A DNA stretch of 64,000 nucleotides from Nitrosospira sp. (GCA_013450215.1 JACDSH010000019.1:1-64000), one strand, 5' to 3'. Shown: positions 19,335 to 28,802, counted from the stretch's first letter. Program-made: numbers and translations. Notes: generated by a model not told the origin, from the sequence alone.

Positions 19335-21977
19335 ATGAGCTCATATTTTCCCTACCCTATCCATTGGCTGATTTGCTTACTCTGCATCTCGCTCAATGTA
19401 CAAGCCGAAACCTCTTCACCCACCCTGAACGCGATTGTTGACTCACCACCACTGGTACGCAAGACACTGAAAAACAACAGCGCCCCTTCGCCCTCACTCA
19501 TTGAAGCTGGTCGCATGCAAGGTCATTATGAGCGCAACATTGAACTGGTTAGTGAGATCCAACTGCGAGGCGTAACCCCAGTTGTAGTGGCTGAACCCGT
19601 ACCACCAACCCCCGCCACTCCGGTCGGACCGGCGATTTCTATCGCAAAGAAAATCGCCAACCCCAATAAATTCGTATTCGTGGAGACTGGCCGGATACAG
19701 GGCCATCAGGAGCGCGGAGTCGGCCCCTTATATGAGAATGAGCTACGGGGCGCCGAATCAGAAAACAAACTGGTATATATCGATGCAGATAGCCTAGAAG
19801 GGACTGTCGACGAAATGTTCGAGGCGATCGGCAATGTCGAGGTACGTAGCGATGACAAGCTCATCACGGCTAAACGAATAAGATATCTGCCAAATACCAA
19901 TGAGATTACGGTCGAGGACACCGTGCGTATCGAGCGTCGTGGCGGAAAAGATCTAATTGAAGGCTCTGAACTCAGGATAAATCTTGACAATACAACCGGC
20001 CAATTGAGCCGGGCTAATTATCGTCTTCAGGAGGGCCTTGATAAGGACGCTGGTAGCGCCCGAGGTAACGCTAAGTTACTAATGTTTGAAGGTGAGGATA
20101 GCTACCGGGTCCGGCAAGGAAGCTACACCACCTGTCCAGAAGGTGACAATGACTGGATGCTTCTGGCAGATGATCTAAAAATAGACACCAAGAAAGAGAT
20201 AGGTACCGGCCGCCATGTCAAAATCGCTTTCAAGGGGGTTCCGATCGCTTACACGCCATGGGTAAACTTCTCCCTTGACACTAAGACCCGAAAAAGCGGA
20301 TTACTCGCCCCTGAAATTGGTTACAGCGTTAGAACTGGCGCCGAGCTCACGATTCCATTTTATTGGAATATCGCACCCAATATCGATGCAACCTTCGCGA
20401 TGCGATCAATGTCTAATCGTGGCATCATGATGCAAAATGAATTGCGTTATATGGATAAGAAAGCAACCGGAAATATACTGCTAGAGATCTTACCCAGCGC
20501 AACTTCAGGCGTAATTCCAGGTGCAGCCACTTCCGATCTGAATCGATATAGCCTAGCCTTCAAACACGAGCAGAGGTTTGGCTATGGATGGACCGGCAAT
20601 GTTGACTTCAATAAGGTTTCCGATAATAACTACTTCATTGACCTAGCCTATGATGTCACAAAGACCAGCCAGGCAAATATGAAGCAAGAGGCCTCTCTAG
20701 CTTATCAGCGTAATCTATGGGAGGACGGAACGGTCAACTTCAAAGTGATGACACAGAGCTTCCAGAATATCCGCGGGGGAGGGGTTTACCAACGTCTGCC
20801 TGAATTCACATTCAATATCAACAAACCCAATATTTTCGGTGCGGAGCTTGATCTGAAGAGCAGTTGGGCAAGCTTCTCTCATAGACTGGCTAGCATGCCA
20901 ACTGGTAATCGCCTAGTATTTAATCCCAGCATCAGCTTTCCTCTGCGCAAGGAATTCGGTTTTATTATCCCGAAGATTGGCATACACCACACCAGCTATG
21001 ACCTCAATGCCAGCCAGGCCACAACCAATTTGGGCAGCTCTCTGCAGCCGGATCGTACTATGCCCATACTGAGCTTGGATAGTGGCCTCATTTTTGACCG
21101 TGATGTCGCAGTACGTGGGGAGCGCTTCACCCAGACCCTCGAACCACGGGCTATGTACGTCTATGTCCCTTTCCGCGACCAGACCCGCCTACCCAACTTT
21201 GATTCAATCTTTACAGATTTTAGTTTCATACAAATCTTTAATGAGAATCGATTCAGTGGGAATGATCGCATCAATGACGCTAACCGAGTCACACTGGGAC
21301 TCACTTCACGCTTCCTCGAAGCAAACACCGGTAAGGAACGTCTAAGCCTGAGCATTGGTCAGCAGATTTTCTTCACGCCGACCCGGGTAACCATGTCAGG
21401 AGTAGCCCCAACCAATAGCAAGATAGACCTTATCGCTGGAATCACGGGTCACTTCACGCCACAAATCAAGACCGATACGACCGTTCAGTTTGATCAGAAT
21501 AATGCAGAAGTCGGCGTGGTACGCTCCGCCTTAAGTTATAGTCCACAAATGGGCAGAGTCATTAACCTCGGCTACCGATTCTCCCGTTATGGGCCTGGTG
21601 CACTTCTGAATCCAGTAGTGATACCGTTATATCCTGTGAATCCATTTGGGCTTCACCAAGCCGACATCTCGGCCCAGTGGCGTTTCAATGATAAATGGCA
21701 GGCTGTCGGAAAAATAAATTACTCTCTTCTAGACTCCAGAACTTTGGAAAGACTGGTAGGGATTGAGTATAATGCCTGCTGCTGGTCGCTACGATTCATG
21801 TACTCACAGATAGCTCTTACTCCCCTGCATTCAACCCAAGCGGTCTTCCTACAACTTCAGTTGAATGGCCTGATGGGGATCGGCAATAGTCCACTTAAAG
21901 CACTTGAACAGAGGATCCCCGGCTACACCGATACCAGTCCAACCGCGAGAACTACCGGGGGCGCTATGAGGCCATGA
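19335..21977 (+). CDS. lptD: LPS-assembly protein LptD
   Basis: This 880-residue outer-membrane beta-barrel inserts lipopolysaccharide into the outer leaflet together with LptE. A signal peptide ends near VQAET. An OstA/LptA-like jellyroll follows (VYIDADSLEGTVDEMFEAIGNVEV), then a large barrel with alternating strand patterns. Cysteines are sparse: one in TTCPEGDNDW and the adjacent pair in YNACCWSL match positions known to form the LptD disulfides, while the usual second N-terminal Cys is absent from this mature form. The ATG at 19335 is chosen because it gives a normal signal peptide. surA overlaps by four bases. Confidence 0.93.
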   Translation: MSSYFPYPIHWLICLLCISLNVQAETSSPTLNAIVDSPPLVRKTLKNNSAPSPSLIEAGRMQGHYERNIELVSEIQLRGVTPVVVAEPVPPTPATPVGPAISIAKKIANPNKFVFVETGRIQGHQERGVGPLYENELRGAESENKLVYIDADSLEGTVDEMFEAIGNVEVRSDDKLITAKRIRYLPNTNEITVEDTVRIERRGGKDLIEGSELRINLDNTTGQLSRANYRLQEGLDKDAGSARGNAKLLMFEGEDSYRVRQGSYTTCPEGDNDWMLLADDLKIDTKKEIGTGRHVKIAFKGVPIAYTPWVNFSLDTKTRKSGLLAPEIGYSVRTGAELTIPFYWNIAPNIDATFAMRSMSNRGIMMQNELRYMDKKATGNILLEILPSATSGVIPGAATSDLNRYSLAFKHEQRFGYGWTGNVDFNKVSDNNYFIDLAYDVTKTSQANMKQEASLAYQRNLWEDGTVNFKVMTQSFQNIRGGGVYQRLPEFTFNINKPNIFGAELDLKSSWASFSHRLASMPTGNRLVFNPSISFPLRKEFGFIIPKIGIHHTSYDLNASQATTNLGSSLQPDRTMPILSLDSGLIFDRDVAVRGERFTQTLEPRAMYVYVPFRDQTRLPNFDSIFTDFSFIQIFNENRFSGNDRINDANRVTLGLTSRFLEANTGKERLSLSIGQQIFFTPTRVTMSGVAPTNSKIDLIAGITGHFTPQIKTDTTVQFDQNNAEVGVVRSALSYSPQMGRVINLGYRFSRYGPGALLNPVVIPLYPVNPFGLHQADISAQWRFNDKWQAVGKINYSLLDSRTLERLVGIEYNACCWSLRFMYSQIALTPLHSTQAVFLQLQLNGLMGIGNSPLKALEQRIPGYTDTSPTARTTGGAMRP
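19503..19751 (+). repeat. duplicated jellyroll-like motif inside lptD
   Basis: Two 23-codon units at 19503-19571 and 19683-19751 encode related peptides. They share E-x-G-R-x-Q-G-H-x-E-R near the start and LRG at the end, with 12 of 23 residues identical. They are separated by 37 codons rich in Pro, Val and Ala. Both resemble the first strand pair of the OstA/LptA unit that follows at residue 150. Third-codon positions have diverged, so the duplication is old. Confidence 0.75.
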
Positions 21978-23362
21978 GCATCAACTCGCAACCCAGTTAT
22001 CTAATGCTCATCTCGCTCCGACTCCTTAGAACCCTCACACATATGAGCACAAGTCACTCTCACCACTTCCTAGTTCTACTGCTTGTTCTGGTAGCCCAGA
22101 CTACTGCTGCACAGCAGATTGCTCATATCGGTAGAATTGCACCGATAGATCGTATCATTGTGGTGGTGAACGACGAGGTCATTACACAGAAAGAGCTTGA
22201 TGAGATGCTGAGCCATACCATCAGAGAATTGAAGACGCGCGGCGTGCAACCACCCCCACACGACGTTCTGGAGAAGCAGCTATTGGAACGTTTTATCACC
22301 ACGCAGTTACAACTGCAGATGGCAAAGGAAACTGGCCTAGCAGTCAGTGATGCCGATCTTGATGATACCCTGCGCCGTATCGCCAAAGAAAACAAAATGA
22401 CCTTACCAGAGCTTCATACTGCACTCGAGCGAGATGGGATTAAGTTCAATAAGTTTCGCGATGAGATTCGTAATGAGCTGATCGTGACTCGTCTAAAAGA
22501 CCGTGAGGTGAATAACAGAACCACTGTGACGGATGGTGAAGTCGACAACTTTCTTCATAAGCAAGAAATCTCGGGCGCTGGCGTGAATGAGTATCTTCTT
22601 GCTCACATCCTAGTACAAGTCCCAGAACGGGCAGAGGCACCGCAAATCGAGGTCAAATACCGGCGCGCAGAGGCTGCTTTGACTAAATTGAAGAATGGAG
22701 TTGAATTTGCTCAGGTAGCTGCCGAATTTTCAGACGCCCCAGATGCGATGAAGGGAGGCGTACTTGACTGGCGTCCGAGCACTCAGCTGCCAACAAAATT
22801 TGCCGAGGTACTGGCATCGATGAAGTCAGGTGAATTGACACCAGTCGTTCAGAGTCCAAATGGTTTTTATATTTTTAAGTTGCTCGAGCGGCGCGGACAG
22901 AAAGCAGCCACCGTGATAGTAACCCAGACTCAGGCCAACCATATTCTTGTCAAGACCAACGAGCTGACCTCTGCCAGCGATGCCAGACATCGAACTGTTG
23001 ATCTAAAAGAACGATTAGACAATGGTGCTAGTTTTCAGGAATTAGCGAAACTTCACTCTGAAGATTCCAGCGCTTCATCCGGCGGCAGTCTGGGCTGGAT
23101 CTCGCCCGGGGATACCGTGCCCGAGTTCGAGCAAGCCCTCAATTCTCTCCAACCCGGACAGATCAGTGAACCCGTGCAATCTCCATTCGGCTGGCATCTG
23201 ATTCAAGTTGTCGAGCGTCGAACCTTAGACGTTAGCAGCGAACAGCAGCGAAAAACCGCTCGTCAGTCTATTCATGCACGCAAAGCTGACATAGCTTTTC
23301 AGGAGTGGCTACAACGACTCCGTGATCGAGCCTATGTCGAATATCGACTGGAAGAGCGTTAG
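21974..23362 (+). CDS. surA: periplasmic chaperone SurA
   Basis: A 462-residue periplasmic chaperone and prolyl isomerase for outer-membrane proteins, LptD among its known clients. The N-terminal SurA domain starts at IDRIIVVVNDEVITQKELDE. Two parvulin domains follow, beginning at AHILVQVPERAE and NHILVKTNE, the second ending in PVQSPFGWHLIQVVERR. The first ATG overlaps the lptD stop (ATGA). A later ATG at 22043 gives a cleaner signal peptide, so the true start may be there. Confidence 0.95.
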   Translation: MSINSQPSYLMLISLRLLRTLTHMSTSHSHHFLVLLLVLVAQTTAAQQIAHIGRIAPIDRIIVVVNDEVITQKELDEMLSHTIRELKTRGVQPPPHDVLEKQLLERFITTQLQLQMAKETGLAVSDADLDDTLRRIAKENKMTLPELHTALERDGIKFNKFRDEIRNELIVTRLKDREVNNRTTVTDGEVDNFLHKQEISGAGVNEYLLAHILVQVPERAEAPQIEVKYRRAEAALTKLKNGVEFAQVAAEFSDAPDAMKGGVLDWRPSTQLPTKFAEVLASMKSGELTPVVQSPNGFYIFKLLERRGQKAATVIVTQTQANHILVKTNELTSASDARHRTVDLKERLDNGASFQELAKLHSEDSSASSGGSLGWISPGDTVPEFEQALNSLQPGQISEPVQSPFGWHLIQVVERRTLDVSSEQQRKTARQSIHARKADIAFQEWLQRLRDRAYVEYRLEER

Positions 23363-23381
23363 GACCCCCTTCTCACCGTTC

Positions 23382-24383
23382 ATGACACTGCTCAACCTAC
23401 CTCGCATCCAGACCCTTGCCCTCACCGCTGGCGAGCCCGCCGGAATCGGCCCCGATTTGTGTGTACAGATTGCACAACGACAACCGTCTTGCAATCTAGT
23501 AGTCATAGCCGACCGTGATTTGCTGCATCAACGGGCTCAGTTACTACAACTCCCACTAGAGTTGACAGAATATCTCCCAAATATCTCAGCTGAGCATAAG
23601 GCAGGAAAACTACAAATAATTCATGTTCCGTTGAATGAATCGGCCGTTTCTGGTCAGCTCAATCCAGCAAATTCCTGCTATGTACTGAAAACTCTAGATC
23701 GCGCTATAGCGGGTTGCAGTAACGGAGAATTTTCTGCGATGGTCACTACACCTGTACATAAGGGCGTCATTAACGATGCCGGTATTACTTTCACCGGACA
23801 TACTGAGTATCTATCCCAACTCTCTCACAGTCAAACCGTAATGATGCTAGTTGGCGGTGGAATGCGGGTTGCGCTTGCCACCACTCATCTGCCTCTCAAG
23901 AAGGTGGCCGAAGCCATTACGCATGAGAGTTTGGAGCGACAACTGCGCACCATCCAAAGCGAGTTAATTTCGCGCTTTAACATCAACAGACCACGTATCG
24001 CAGTAGCAGGGTTAAATCCTCATGCAGGTGAATCCGGCCATCTTGGCAGAGAAGAGATAGACATCATCATCCCTGTACTGAATCAACTTCGTGCCGAAGG
24101 AATGCAGCTGATTGGTCCACTGCCGGCCGATACTCTGTTTAACCCTTCACAGCTGAAAAATTTTGATTGCATATTTACTATGTACCATGACCAGGGGTTG
24201 CCCGTCTTGAAGCACGCAAGCTTCGGAACCGGGGTTAATGTTACGCTGGGCCTGCCCTTCATTCGTACCTCAGTGGATCATGGTACCGCGCTTGATCTTG
24301 CCGCAACTGGGCGCGCCGATCCGGGTAGTTTGCTAGCAGCAATTGAACTAGCCGTGACGCTGGCTAGTAACAAGAAGACTTAA
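23382..24383 (+). CDS. pdxA: 4-hydroxythreonine-4-phosphate dehydrogenase
   Basis: A 333-residue enzyme of the DXP-dependent vitamin B6 pathway that oxidises 4-phosphohydroxy-L-threonine. It has the family N terminus LALTAGEPAGIGPDL, metal-binding histidines in TPVHKGVIND and TMYHDQGLPVLK, and GHTEYLS. The ATG at 23382 is chosen because an upstream in-frame start at 23322 lies inside surA and adds residues not seen in the family. surA-pdxA-rsmA is a classic proteobacterial order. Confidence 0.95.
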   Translation: MTLLNLPRIQTLALTAGEPAGIGPDLCVQIAQRQPSCNLVVIADRDLLHQRAQLLQLPLELTEYLPNISAEHKAGKLQIIHVPLNESAVSGQLNPANSCYVLKTLDRAIAGCSNGEFSAMVTTPVHKGVINDAGITFTGHTEYLSQLSHSQTVMMLVGGGMRVALATTHLPLKKVAEAITHESLERQLRTIQSELISRFNINRPRIAVAGLNPHAGESGHLGREEIDIIIPVLNQLRAEGMQLIGPLPADTLFNPSQLKNFDCIFTMYHDQGLPVLKHASFGTGVNVTLGLPFIRTSVDHGTALDLAATGRADPGSLLAAIELAVTLASNKKT

Positions 24384-24386
24384 CTC

Positions 24387-25199
24387 ATGCGTCACACACC
24401 TCGGAAACGTTTTGGCCAAAACTTTCTGGTTGATACCAGAGTCGTGGCAGATATTATTTCAGCTATACACCCGACCAAAGATGATCTATTAGTAGAGATC
24501 GGTCCAGGGCTCGGTGCACTGACGAGACCACTACTACAATCACTCCACCATCTACAGGTTGTAGAAATTGACCGCGATATTGTTGAGCGCCTGCGCCAGG
24601 AGTTCCCTGCAGAACGACTGACAATATACTCAACCGACGCTCTTGAATTTGATTTCTCCCTACTTGGAAAAAATCTACGAGTGGTTGGCAACTTACCTTA
24701 CAACATCTCCACCCCAATTCTGTTTCACTTGAGCTGCTTTGCAGAGAGTATCCATGACATGCATTTCATGCTGCAAAAAGAGGTCGTGGCCCGTATGGTT
24801 GCAGCACCCTCGACTCCCGATTACGGCCGACTTTCAGTGATGCTGCAATGTCAATTCGAGATGGAAAAACTCTTCACCGTTCCGCCAGAATCTTTTCACC
24901 CAGCACCGAAAGTTGAATCGGCCATCGTCCGCATGTCTCCCCGCCGAGAGGCTCTCATTGAGCCAGACAAGGGAAACTTGTTTGCTAGGATCGTCTCTGC
25001 AGCCTTCTCGCAGAGGCGTAAAACTCTACGCAATACGCTGCATGCTCATCTCAGACCAGAAGACTTTATTGCACTGGATATTGACCCAAGAATGCGGGCA
25101 GAGAATTTATCCATAGCGCATTTTGCGGCAATCACAGACCACTTGGTTGCGCATGAGAGGGGGAAATTAGATTTGCGTATCAGTGCAGAATCACTTTAA
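24387..25199 (+). CDS. rsmA: 16S rRNA dimethyladenosine transferase RsmA (KsgA)
   Basis: This 270-residue SAM-dependent enzyme dimethylates two adjacent adenines near the 3' end of 16S rRNA during small-subunit maturation. Motif I is EIGPGLGALTRPLL, and the catalytic NLPYNIS motif follows. The N-terminal PRKRFGQNFL stretch is diagnostic. It begins three bases after pdxA and should be co-transcribed with lptD-surA-pdxA. Confidence 0.97.
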   Translation: MRHTPRKRFGQNFLVDTRVVADIISAIHPTKDDLLVEIGPGLGALTRPLLQSLHHLQVVEIDRDIVERLRQEFPAERLTIYSTDALEFDFSLLGKNLRVVGNLPYNISTPILFHLSCFAESIHDMHFMLQKEVVARMVAAPSTPDYGRLSVMLQCQFEMEKLFTVPPESFHPAPKVESAIVRMSPRREALIEPDKGNLFARIVSAAFSQRRKTLRNTLHAHLRPEDFIALDIDPRMRAENLSIAHFAAITDHLVAHERGKLDLRISAESL

Positions 25200-25297
25200 T
25201 CTTTATCATCATCATCTTTTTTACGCGGCTTTGTGCACCACACAATAATAAACATCAACACAAGAACCACACCTGCTTCTAGTAAGAGTATCCACAT
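25196..25297 (-). CDS. small single-pass membrane protein (33 aa)
   Basis: A 33-codon ORF on the minus strand starts at ATG 25297 and its stop overlaps the rsmA stop on the other strand. The peptide has an N-terminal hydrophobic helix (MWILLLEAGVVLVLMFIIVWC) of about 20 residues and a charged tail, TKPRKKDDDDKD. This helix-plus-tail layout looks designed rather than random, and similar short proteins exist in betaproteobacteria as I recall them. The ribosome site is weak and no function can be assigned. Confidence 0.5.
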   Translation of the reverse strand: MWILLLEAGVVLVLMFIIVWCTKPRKKDDDDKD

Positions 25298-25347
25298 ATT
25301 TTTGCCATCGTTGTATATTCAACAAGTGTGACTTTAACCATAATCCA

Positions 25348-26523
25348 ATGAAAAACCAATTAAGTTTGATTGGCATCACGCTGTTACTAGTCAGCGCCTG
25401 CACTGCCGTCCCAATTGTCCCAGCCACATCGGAGAAGTCGCCGCTGTCTGCAAGTTCGCAACCTCCCATCTCCATACTCAAAGCGACCGAGTGGAGCTCT
25501 CTAACCGGTTGGACGGATGACGATATTTTGCCGGCATGGGATGCATTCCTGCGCAGTTGTACGGTATTAATGAGCCGGCCCCTGTGGCAGGAAACCTGTA
25601 CTCTAGCTATTTCAATGCAACAGCCTGATAGCACAAAACTTAAACAATTTTTCGAGAGTCGTTTTGTCCCCCATCAAGTGCTGAATTTTAATGGCGGAAG
25701 CGACGGACTAATCACGGGCTATTATGAACCACTGCTAAAAGGCAGTCGCAAGCCTTATGGGCGTTATCGCTTCCCACTATACGCTACACCTGATGAACTT
25801 CTCGTTGTCGAGTTGGGCGATATCTATCCAGAACTCAAGAATATGCGACTACGCGGACGGTTGCAGGGGCGCAAAGTGGTACCTTATTACAGTCGTGCAG
25901 AGCTTGAAAATGGTGCCAGCAAGGGTGCGACGTCGCTACAAGGGCGTGAGCTTGTATGGGTTGAGGATGCGGTCGAATTATTCTTCCTTCAGATTCAAGG
26001 ATCTGGCCGAGTGGAGCTTGAAAATGGCGAGATCATGCGGGTCGGTTACGCGGAACAGAATGGTCACCCGTATAAATCCATCGGCAAAATTCTCGTAGAT
26101 CGAGGTGAGTTAGCGCTGGAGAAGGCCTCTATGCAAGGGATTAAGGCTTGGGGACAGAAAAATCCAAAAAAATTAAACGAGTTGCTCCGACAGAACCCGA
26201 GTTATGTTTTTTTTCGTGAATTACCAGTCGGCCTGCCCGGCCCATTGGGTGCACTTGGCGTGCCCCTGACAGCGGGCAGGAGTCTTGCCATTGACCCTCG
26301 ATCCATCCCTCAGGGAGCACCGGTGTTCCTTGCCACTACCTGGCCTGACAGCGACAAAAAACTCCAACGACTGATGATCGCACAGGATACCGGGGGTGCC
26401 ATTAAGGGGGGCGTTCGTGCTGACTTCTTCTGGGGCTTTGGTCCAGATGCTGGGAATCAAGCGGGGAAGATGAAACAGAGTGGAAAAATGTGGGTATTAA
26501 TGCCTAGCGGCTATACGCCTTAA
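25348..26523 (+). CDS. mltA: membrane-bound lytic murein transglycosylase A
   Basis: A 391-residue lipoprotein that cleaves peptidoglycan glycan strands to 1,6-anhydro products. Residues 1-18 form a lipoprotein signal with lipobox VSAC. The MltA domain follows with GLITGYYEPLLKGSR, then the 3D domain with AQDTGGAIKG and RADFFWGFG, where the catalytic Asp lies. The released anhydro-muropeptides are the source of the tripeptide used by Mpl. It is convergent with dsbC. Confidence 0.95.
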   Translation: MKNQLSLIGITLLLVSACTAVPIVPATSEKSPLSASSQPPISILKATEWSSLTGWTDDDILPAWDAFLRSCTVLMSRPLWQETCTLAISMQQPDSTKLKQFFESRFVPHQVLNFNGGSDGLITGYYEPLLKGSRKPYGRYRFPLYATPDELLVVELGDIYPELKNMRLRGRLQGRKVVPYYSRAELENGASKGATSLQGRELVWVEDAVELFFLQIQGSGRVELENGEIMRVGYAEQNGHPYKSIGKILVDRGELALEKASMQGIKAWGQKNPKKLNELLRQNPSYVFFRELPVGLPGPLGALGVPLTAGRSLAIDPRSIPQGAPVFLATTWPDSDKKLQRLMIAQDTGGAIKGGVRADFFWGFGPDAGNQAGKMKQSGKMWVLMPSGYTP

Positions 26524-26545
26524 CACGATCAAACTGATGATTTCG

Positions 26546-27262
26546 TCATTTTGTTGGAATAACAGCTAATTTCTTTTCAATCATTTCAGCAGCTATCATT
26601 CCCGGTGCAACTGAGCCATCGGCAAAAATCAATGTCGGGGTGCCGCTCACACTGTGTTTCTGAGCCGCTTCAATGATTTTATCAATCGGCGTTTCACAGA
26701 CCTTTGAGGTTGGGGCAACCCCCTTTAACATAAAATCATCCCAAGCCTTGAGCCGGTCTGTGGAGCACCATATCGCAGACGCTGTTGCTACTGAGCCATT
26801 GAGCACTGGATACAGTAGCGTATAGATGGTTACATCAGTGACCTTACTCAACTCAGTCTCTAGACGCTTGCAGTATGGGCAATTCGGATCGGAGAAAACA
26901 ACTACCCGTCGTTTACCGTTGCCTCGTACAGCCTTGATTGCCAACTCCAGTGGCAAAGAGTCTATGCTGATCCGTCGCGTCTCTTTGATCTGCTGCAGCC
27001 GTCCATCGGTCAAACTTTGACCCGTTTTTGGATCGATCACATGCCCAGAAAAGAAGTAACTAGCCTTCTCGTCCGTATAGAATAATCCGTTTCCAACCAC
27101 AACTTCGTATAGCCCCAGGTAAGGAGTCTTCTTAAGGCTCTCAACCTTGTCACCAGGAAAATGGGGCTTAAGTGCTTTCCTCAATGACGCTTCATCCGCA
27201 ATAGCTACACCGGAAAGAAAGCACAGCAGCAGGATGGGAGTTAAGCGCATAAACATAGTCAC
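26546..27262 (-). CDS. dsbC: thiol:disulfide interchange protein DsbC
   Basis: A 238-residue periplasmic disulfide isomerase. A signal peptide (to about AIADE) precedes the dimerisation domain, then a thioredoxin fold with active site CPYC in SDPNCPYCKR and the cis-Pro segment VSGTPTLIF. DsbC corrects wrong disulfides; in E. coli LptD is one substrate needing disulfide rearrangement, which fits this neighbourhood. Length is normal. Confidence 0.93.
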   Translation of the reverse strand: MTMFMRLTPILLLCFLSGVAIADEASLRKALKPHFPGDKVESLKKTPYLGLYEVVVGNGLFYTDEKASYFFSGHVIDPKTGQSLTDGRLQQIKETRRISIDSLPLELAIKAVRGNGKRRVVVFSDPNCPYCKRLETELSKVTDVTIYTLLYPVLNGSVATASAIWCSTDRLKAWDDFMLKGVAPTSKVCETPIDKIIEAAQKHSVSGTPTLIFADGSVAPGMIAAEMIEKKLAVIPTK

Positions 27263-27330
27263 TCCAGTTTAAGAAAAGTACTAACAGAATATTCATACTG
27301 CCAGACTATGGAATCTATCAGTCCGATAGC

Positions 27331-28500
27331 TCAATTCAATGCATGCTGGATCAGGCGGTTTTTTACCAGGGGCAACTGGTTAGTAATTCCCAGTCCCAAA
27401 TTGCGCAAACGGGCAAGGGTCGGATTGGCATTGTTAAATAATTTCTGCAGGCTATCGGTAGCGAGCTCCATCGCCAGGATATCCTCCTTACGTGCCCTTT
27501 CATAGCGACGCAGTAGCCGGTAATCACCACAATCCGTCTGAGACGTGCGCGCCATAAGAGTTGCGGCCAAAGTACGTGCATCTCGTAAACCCAAGTTCAC
27601 ACCTTGCCCAGCCAGAGGATGAATGCCATGAGCGGCATCACCTATCAGTGCAAGACGTGGCTGTACCAATTTCTTTACGTGTACAAAATTCAATGGAAAT
27701 GCAGCCGGCGGGGTGACGAGCTGCAATCTTCCTAATGCACCGTAGGCAGCCTCAGATACCTGATGACACAGCTCCGTCTCTGGCAGACCAATCAATAACT
27801 GCGCCCGCTCCTCGCTTGTTGACCACACCATCGATACCATCTTATTTGGCAGAGGCAGTAAAGCCAATACCCCATCCCGGCGAAACCATTGATGAGCAAT
27901 ATTACGGTGGGATAACTCCGTATTAAAATTCGCCACTACACCGATTTGTTTATAGGAGTGTTGTGATGATTCTACCTCTGCCTGTTTCCGTACCCAGGAG
28001 TTCAGACCATCCGCACCAACAATCAATGCAGCCTCTAACAGACTTCCATCGGCCAACTGTAGATCAGCTTGAGATTCATTCCATACGATCGAAACACATT
28101 GAGCGGGGCAGAAGATTGTCAGATCATTTTCTCGCTGCTTGAGAGAATCCCATACTGCAGAATGCAGTTGACGACTTTCCGCGATGAAAGCCAGCTCGGT
28201 CAAGCCGGTATCATAGGCGCTAAAATCCAGATGCGCAGCACCATCATCCCCAAATACCTGCATTTCGTAAACTGGCGTTACGCGCGCATTAGAAAGCCTC
28301 TGCCAAACACCCAGTTTTTTTAATAAAACGGCACTACCAGGACTAATAGCGTAGACCCTACTATCCCAGCTGTTGTCAACGGGTACAGATAGGGGTGAGC
28401 GAGACTCAACTAAAGCTATTTTTAAACCACTGTCCGTGAGGGCAAGTGCTAGAACAGCTCCGACCAATCCCCCGCCGATAATGACGATATCGAATTTCAT
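27331..28500 (-). CDS. UbiH/UbiF/COQ6-family FAD monooxygenase
   Basis: A 389-residue flavin hydroxylase of the ubiquinone biosynthesis type. It has the N-terminal Rossmann motif GGGLVGAVLALAL, the mid-protein VGADGLNSWVRKQ (the DG motif) and the second FAD motif IGDAAHGIHPLAGQGVNLGLRDA. Members hydroxylate the ring of ubiquinone intermediates; which position (UbiH, UbiF or UbiI-like) cannot be decided from sequence. It is followed by dsbC 68 bases downstream on the same strand. Confidence 0.88.
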   Translation of the reverse strand: MKFDIVIIGGGLVGAVLALALTDSGLKIALVESRSPLSVPVDNSWDSRVYAISPGSAVLLKKLGVWQRLSNARVTPVYEMQVFGDDGAAHLDFSAYDTGLTELAFIAESRQLHSAVWDSLKQRENDLTIFCPAQCVSIVWNESQADLQLADGSLLEAALIVGADGLNSWVRKQAEVESSQHSYKQIGVVANFNTELSHRNIAHQWFRRDGVLALLPLPNKMVSMVWSTSEERAQLLIGLPETELCHQVSEAAYGALGRLQLVTPPAAFPLNFVHVKKLVQPRLALIGDAAHGIHPLAGQGVNLGLRDARTLAATLMARTSQTDCGDYRLLRRYERARKEDILAMELATDSLQKLFNNANPTLARLRNLGLGITNQLPLVKNRLIQHALN

Positions 28501-28665
28501 GCTAGGATTATACAGGTGCTTCGCATCTGTTAGGATAGGGGTTTATCGGCTTGCTCGAATCAAGATAATTGTAGAGAAGTTGTGCCCTGTACGTAAAAAT
28601 ATAGGCAGGTCGGATTAAGCACGGTATTTTTTATAAGAAACCTACGAAAATTGAACGTAACCCAT

Positions 28666-28702
28666 TGTCAATATTGACAGAACGCCTCTCCAAAGGCACA
28701 AT
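28666..28702 (+). promoter_or_regulatory. sigma-70 promoter of tRNA-Met with palindromic -35
   Basis: TTGACA (28674-28679), exactly the consensus -35, is followed after 17 bases by CACAAT (28697-28702). That would start transcription about 17 bases before the mature tRNA. The -35 forms the right half of a perfect 14-base palindrome, TGTCAATATTGACA (28666-28679), which could be an operator or could provide a -35 for each strand. Confidence 0.75.
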
Positions 28703-28726
28703 GCCCCCTCATTTGGGTCCGCACGT

Positions 28727-28802
28727 GGCGAATTAGCTCAGTGGTTAGAGCAGCGGAATCATAATCCGTTGGTCCCCAGTTCGAGTCTGGGATTCGCTAC
28801 CA
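28727..28802 (+). tRNA. tRNA-Met (anticodon CAT)
   Basis: A full cloverleaf of 73 bases plus encoded CCA. The acceptor stem is GGCGAAT with ATTCGCT, the D arm uses GCTC/GAGC, the anticodon stem is GCGGA/TCCGT with loop ATCATAA, and the T arm is CCCAG-TTCGAGT-CTGGG. The 1-72 pair is a G-U wobble, unlike the C1-A72 mismatch of initiators, so this is an elongator type. CAT could also be the lysidine-modified Ile2 tRNA, but I prefer Met. Confidence 0.92.
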
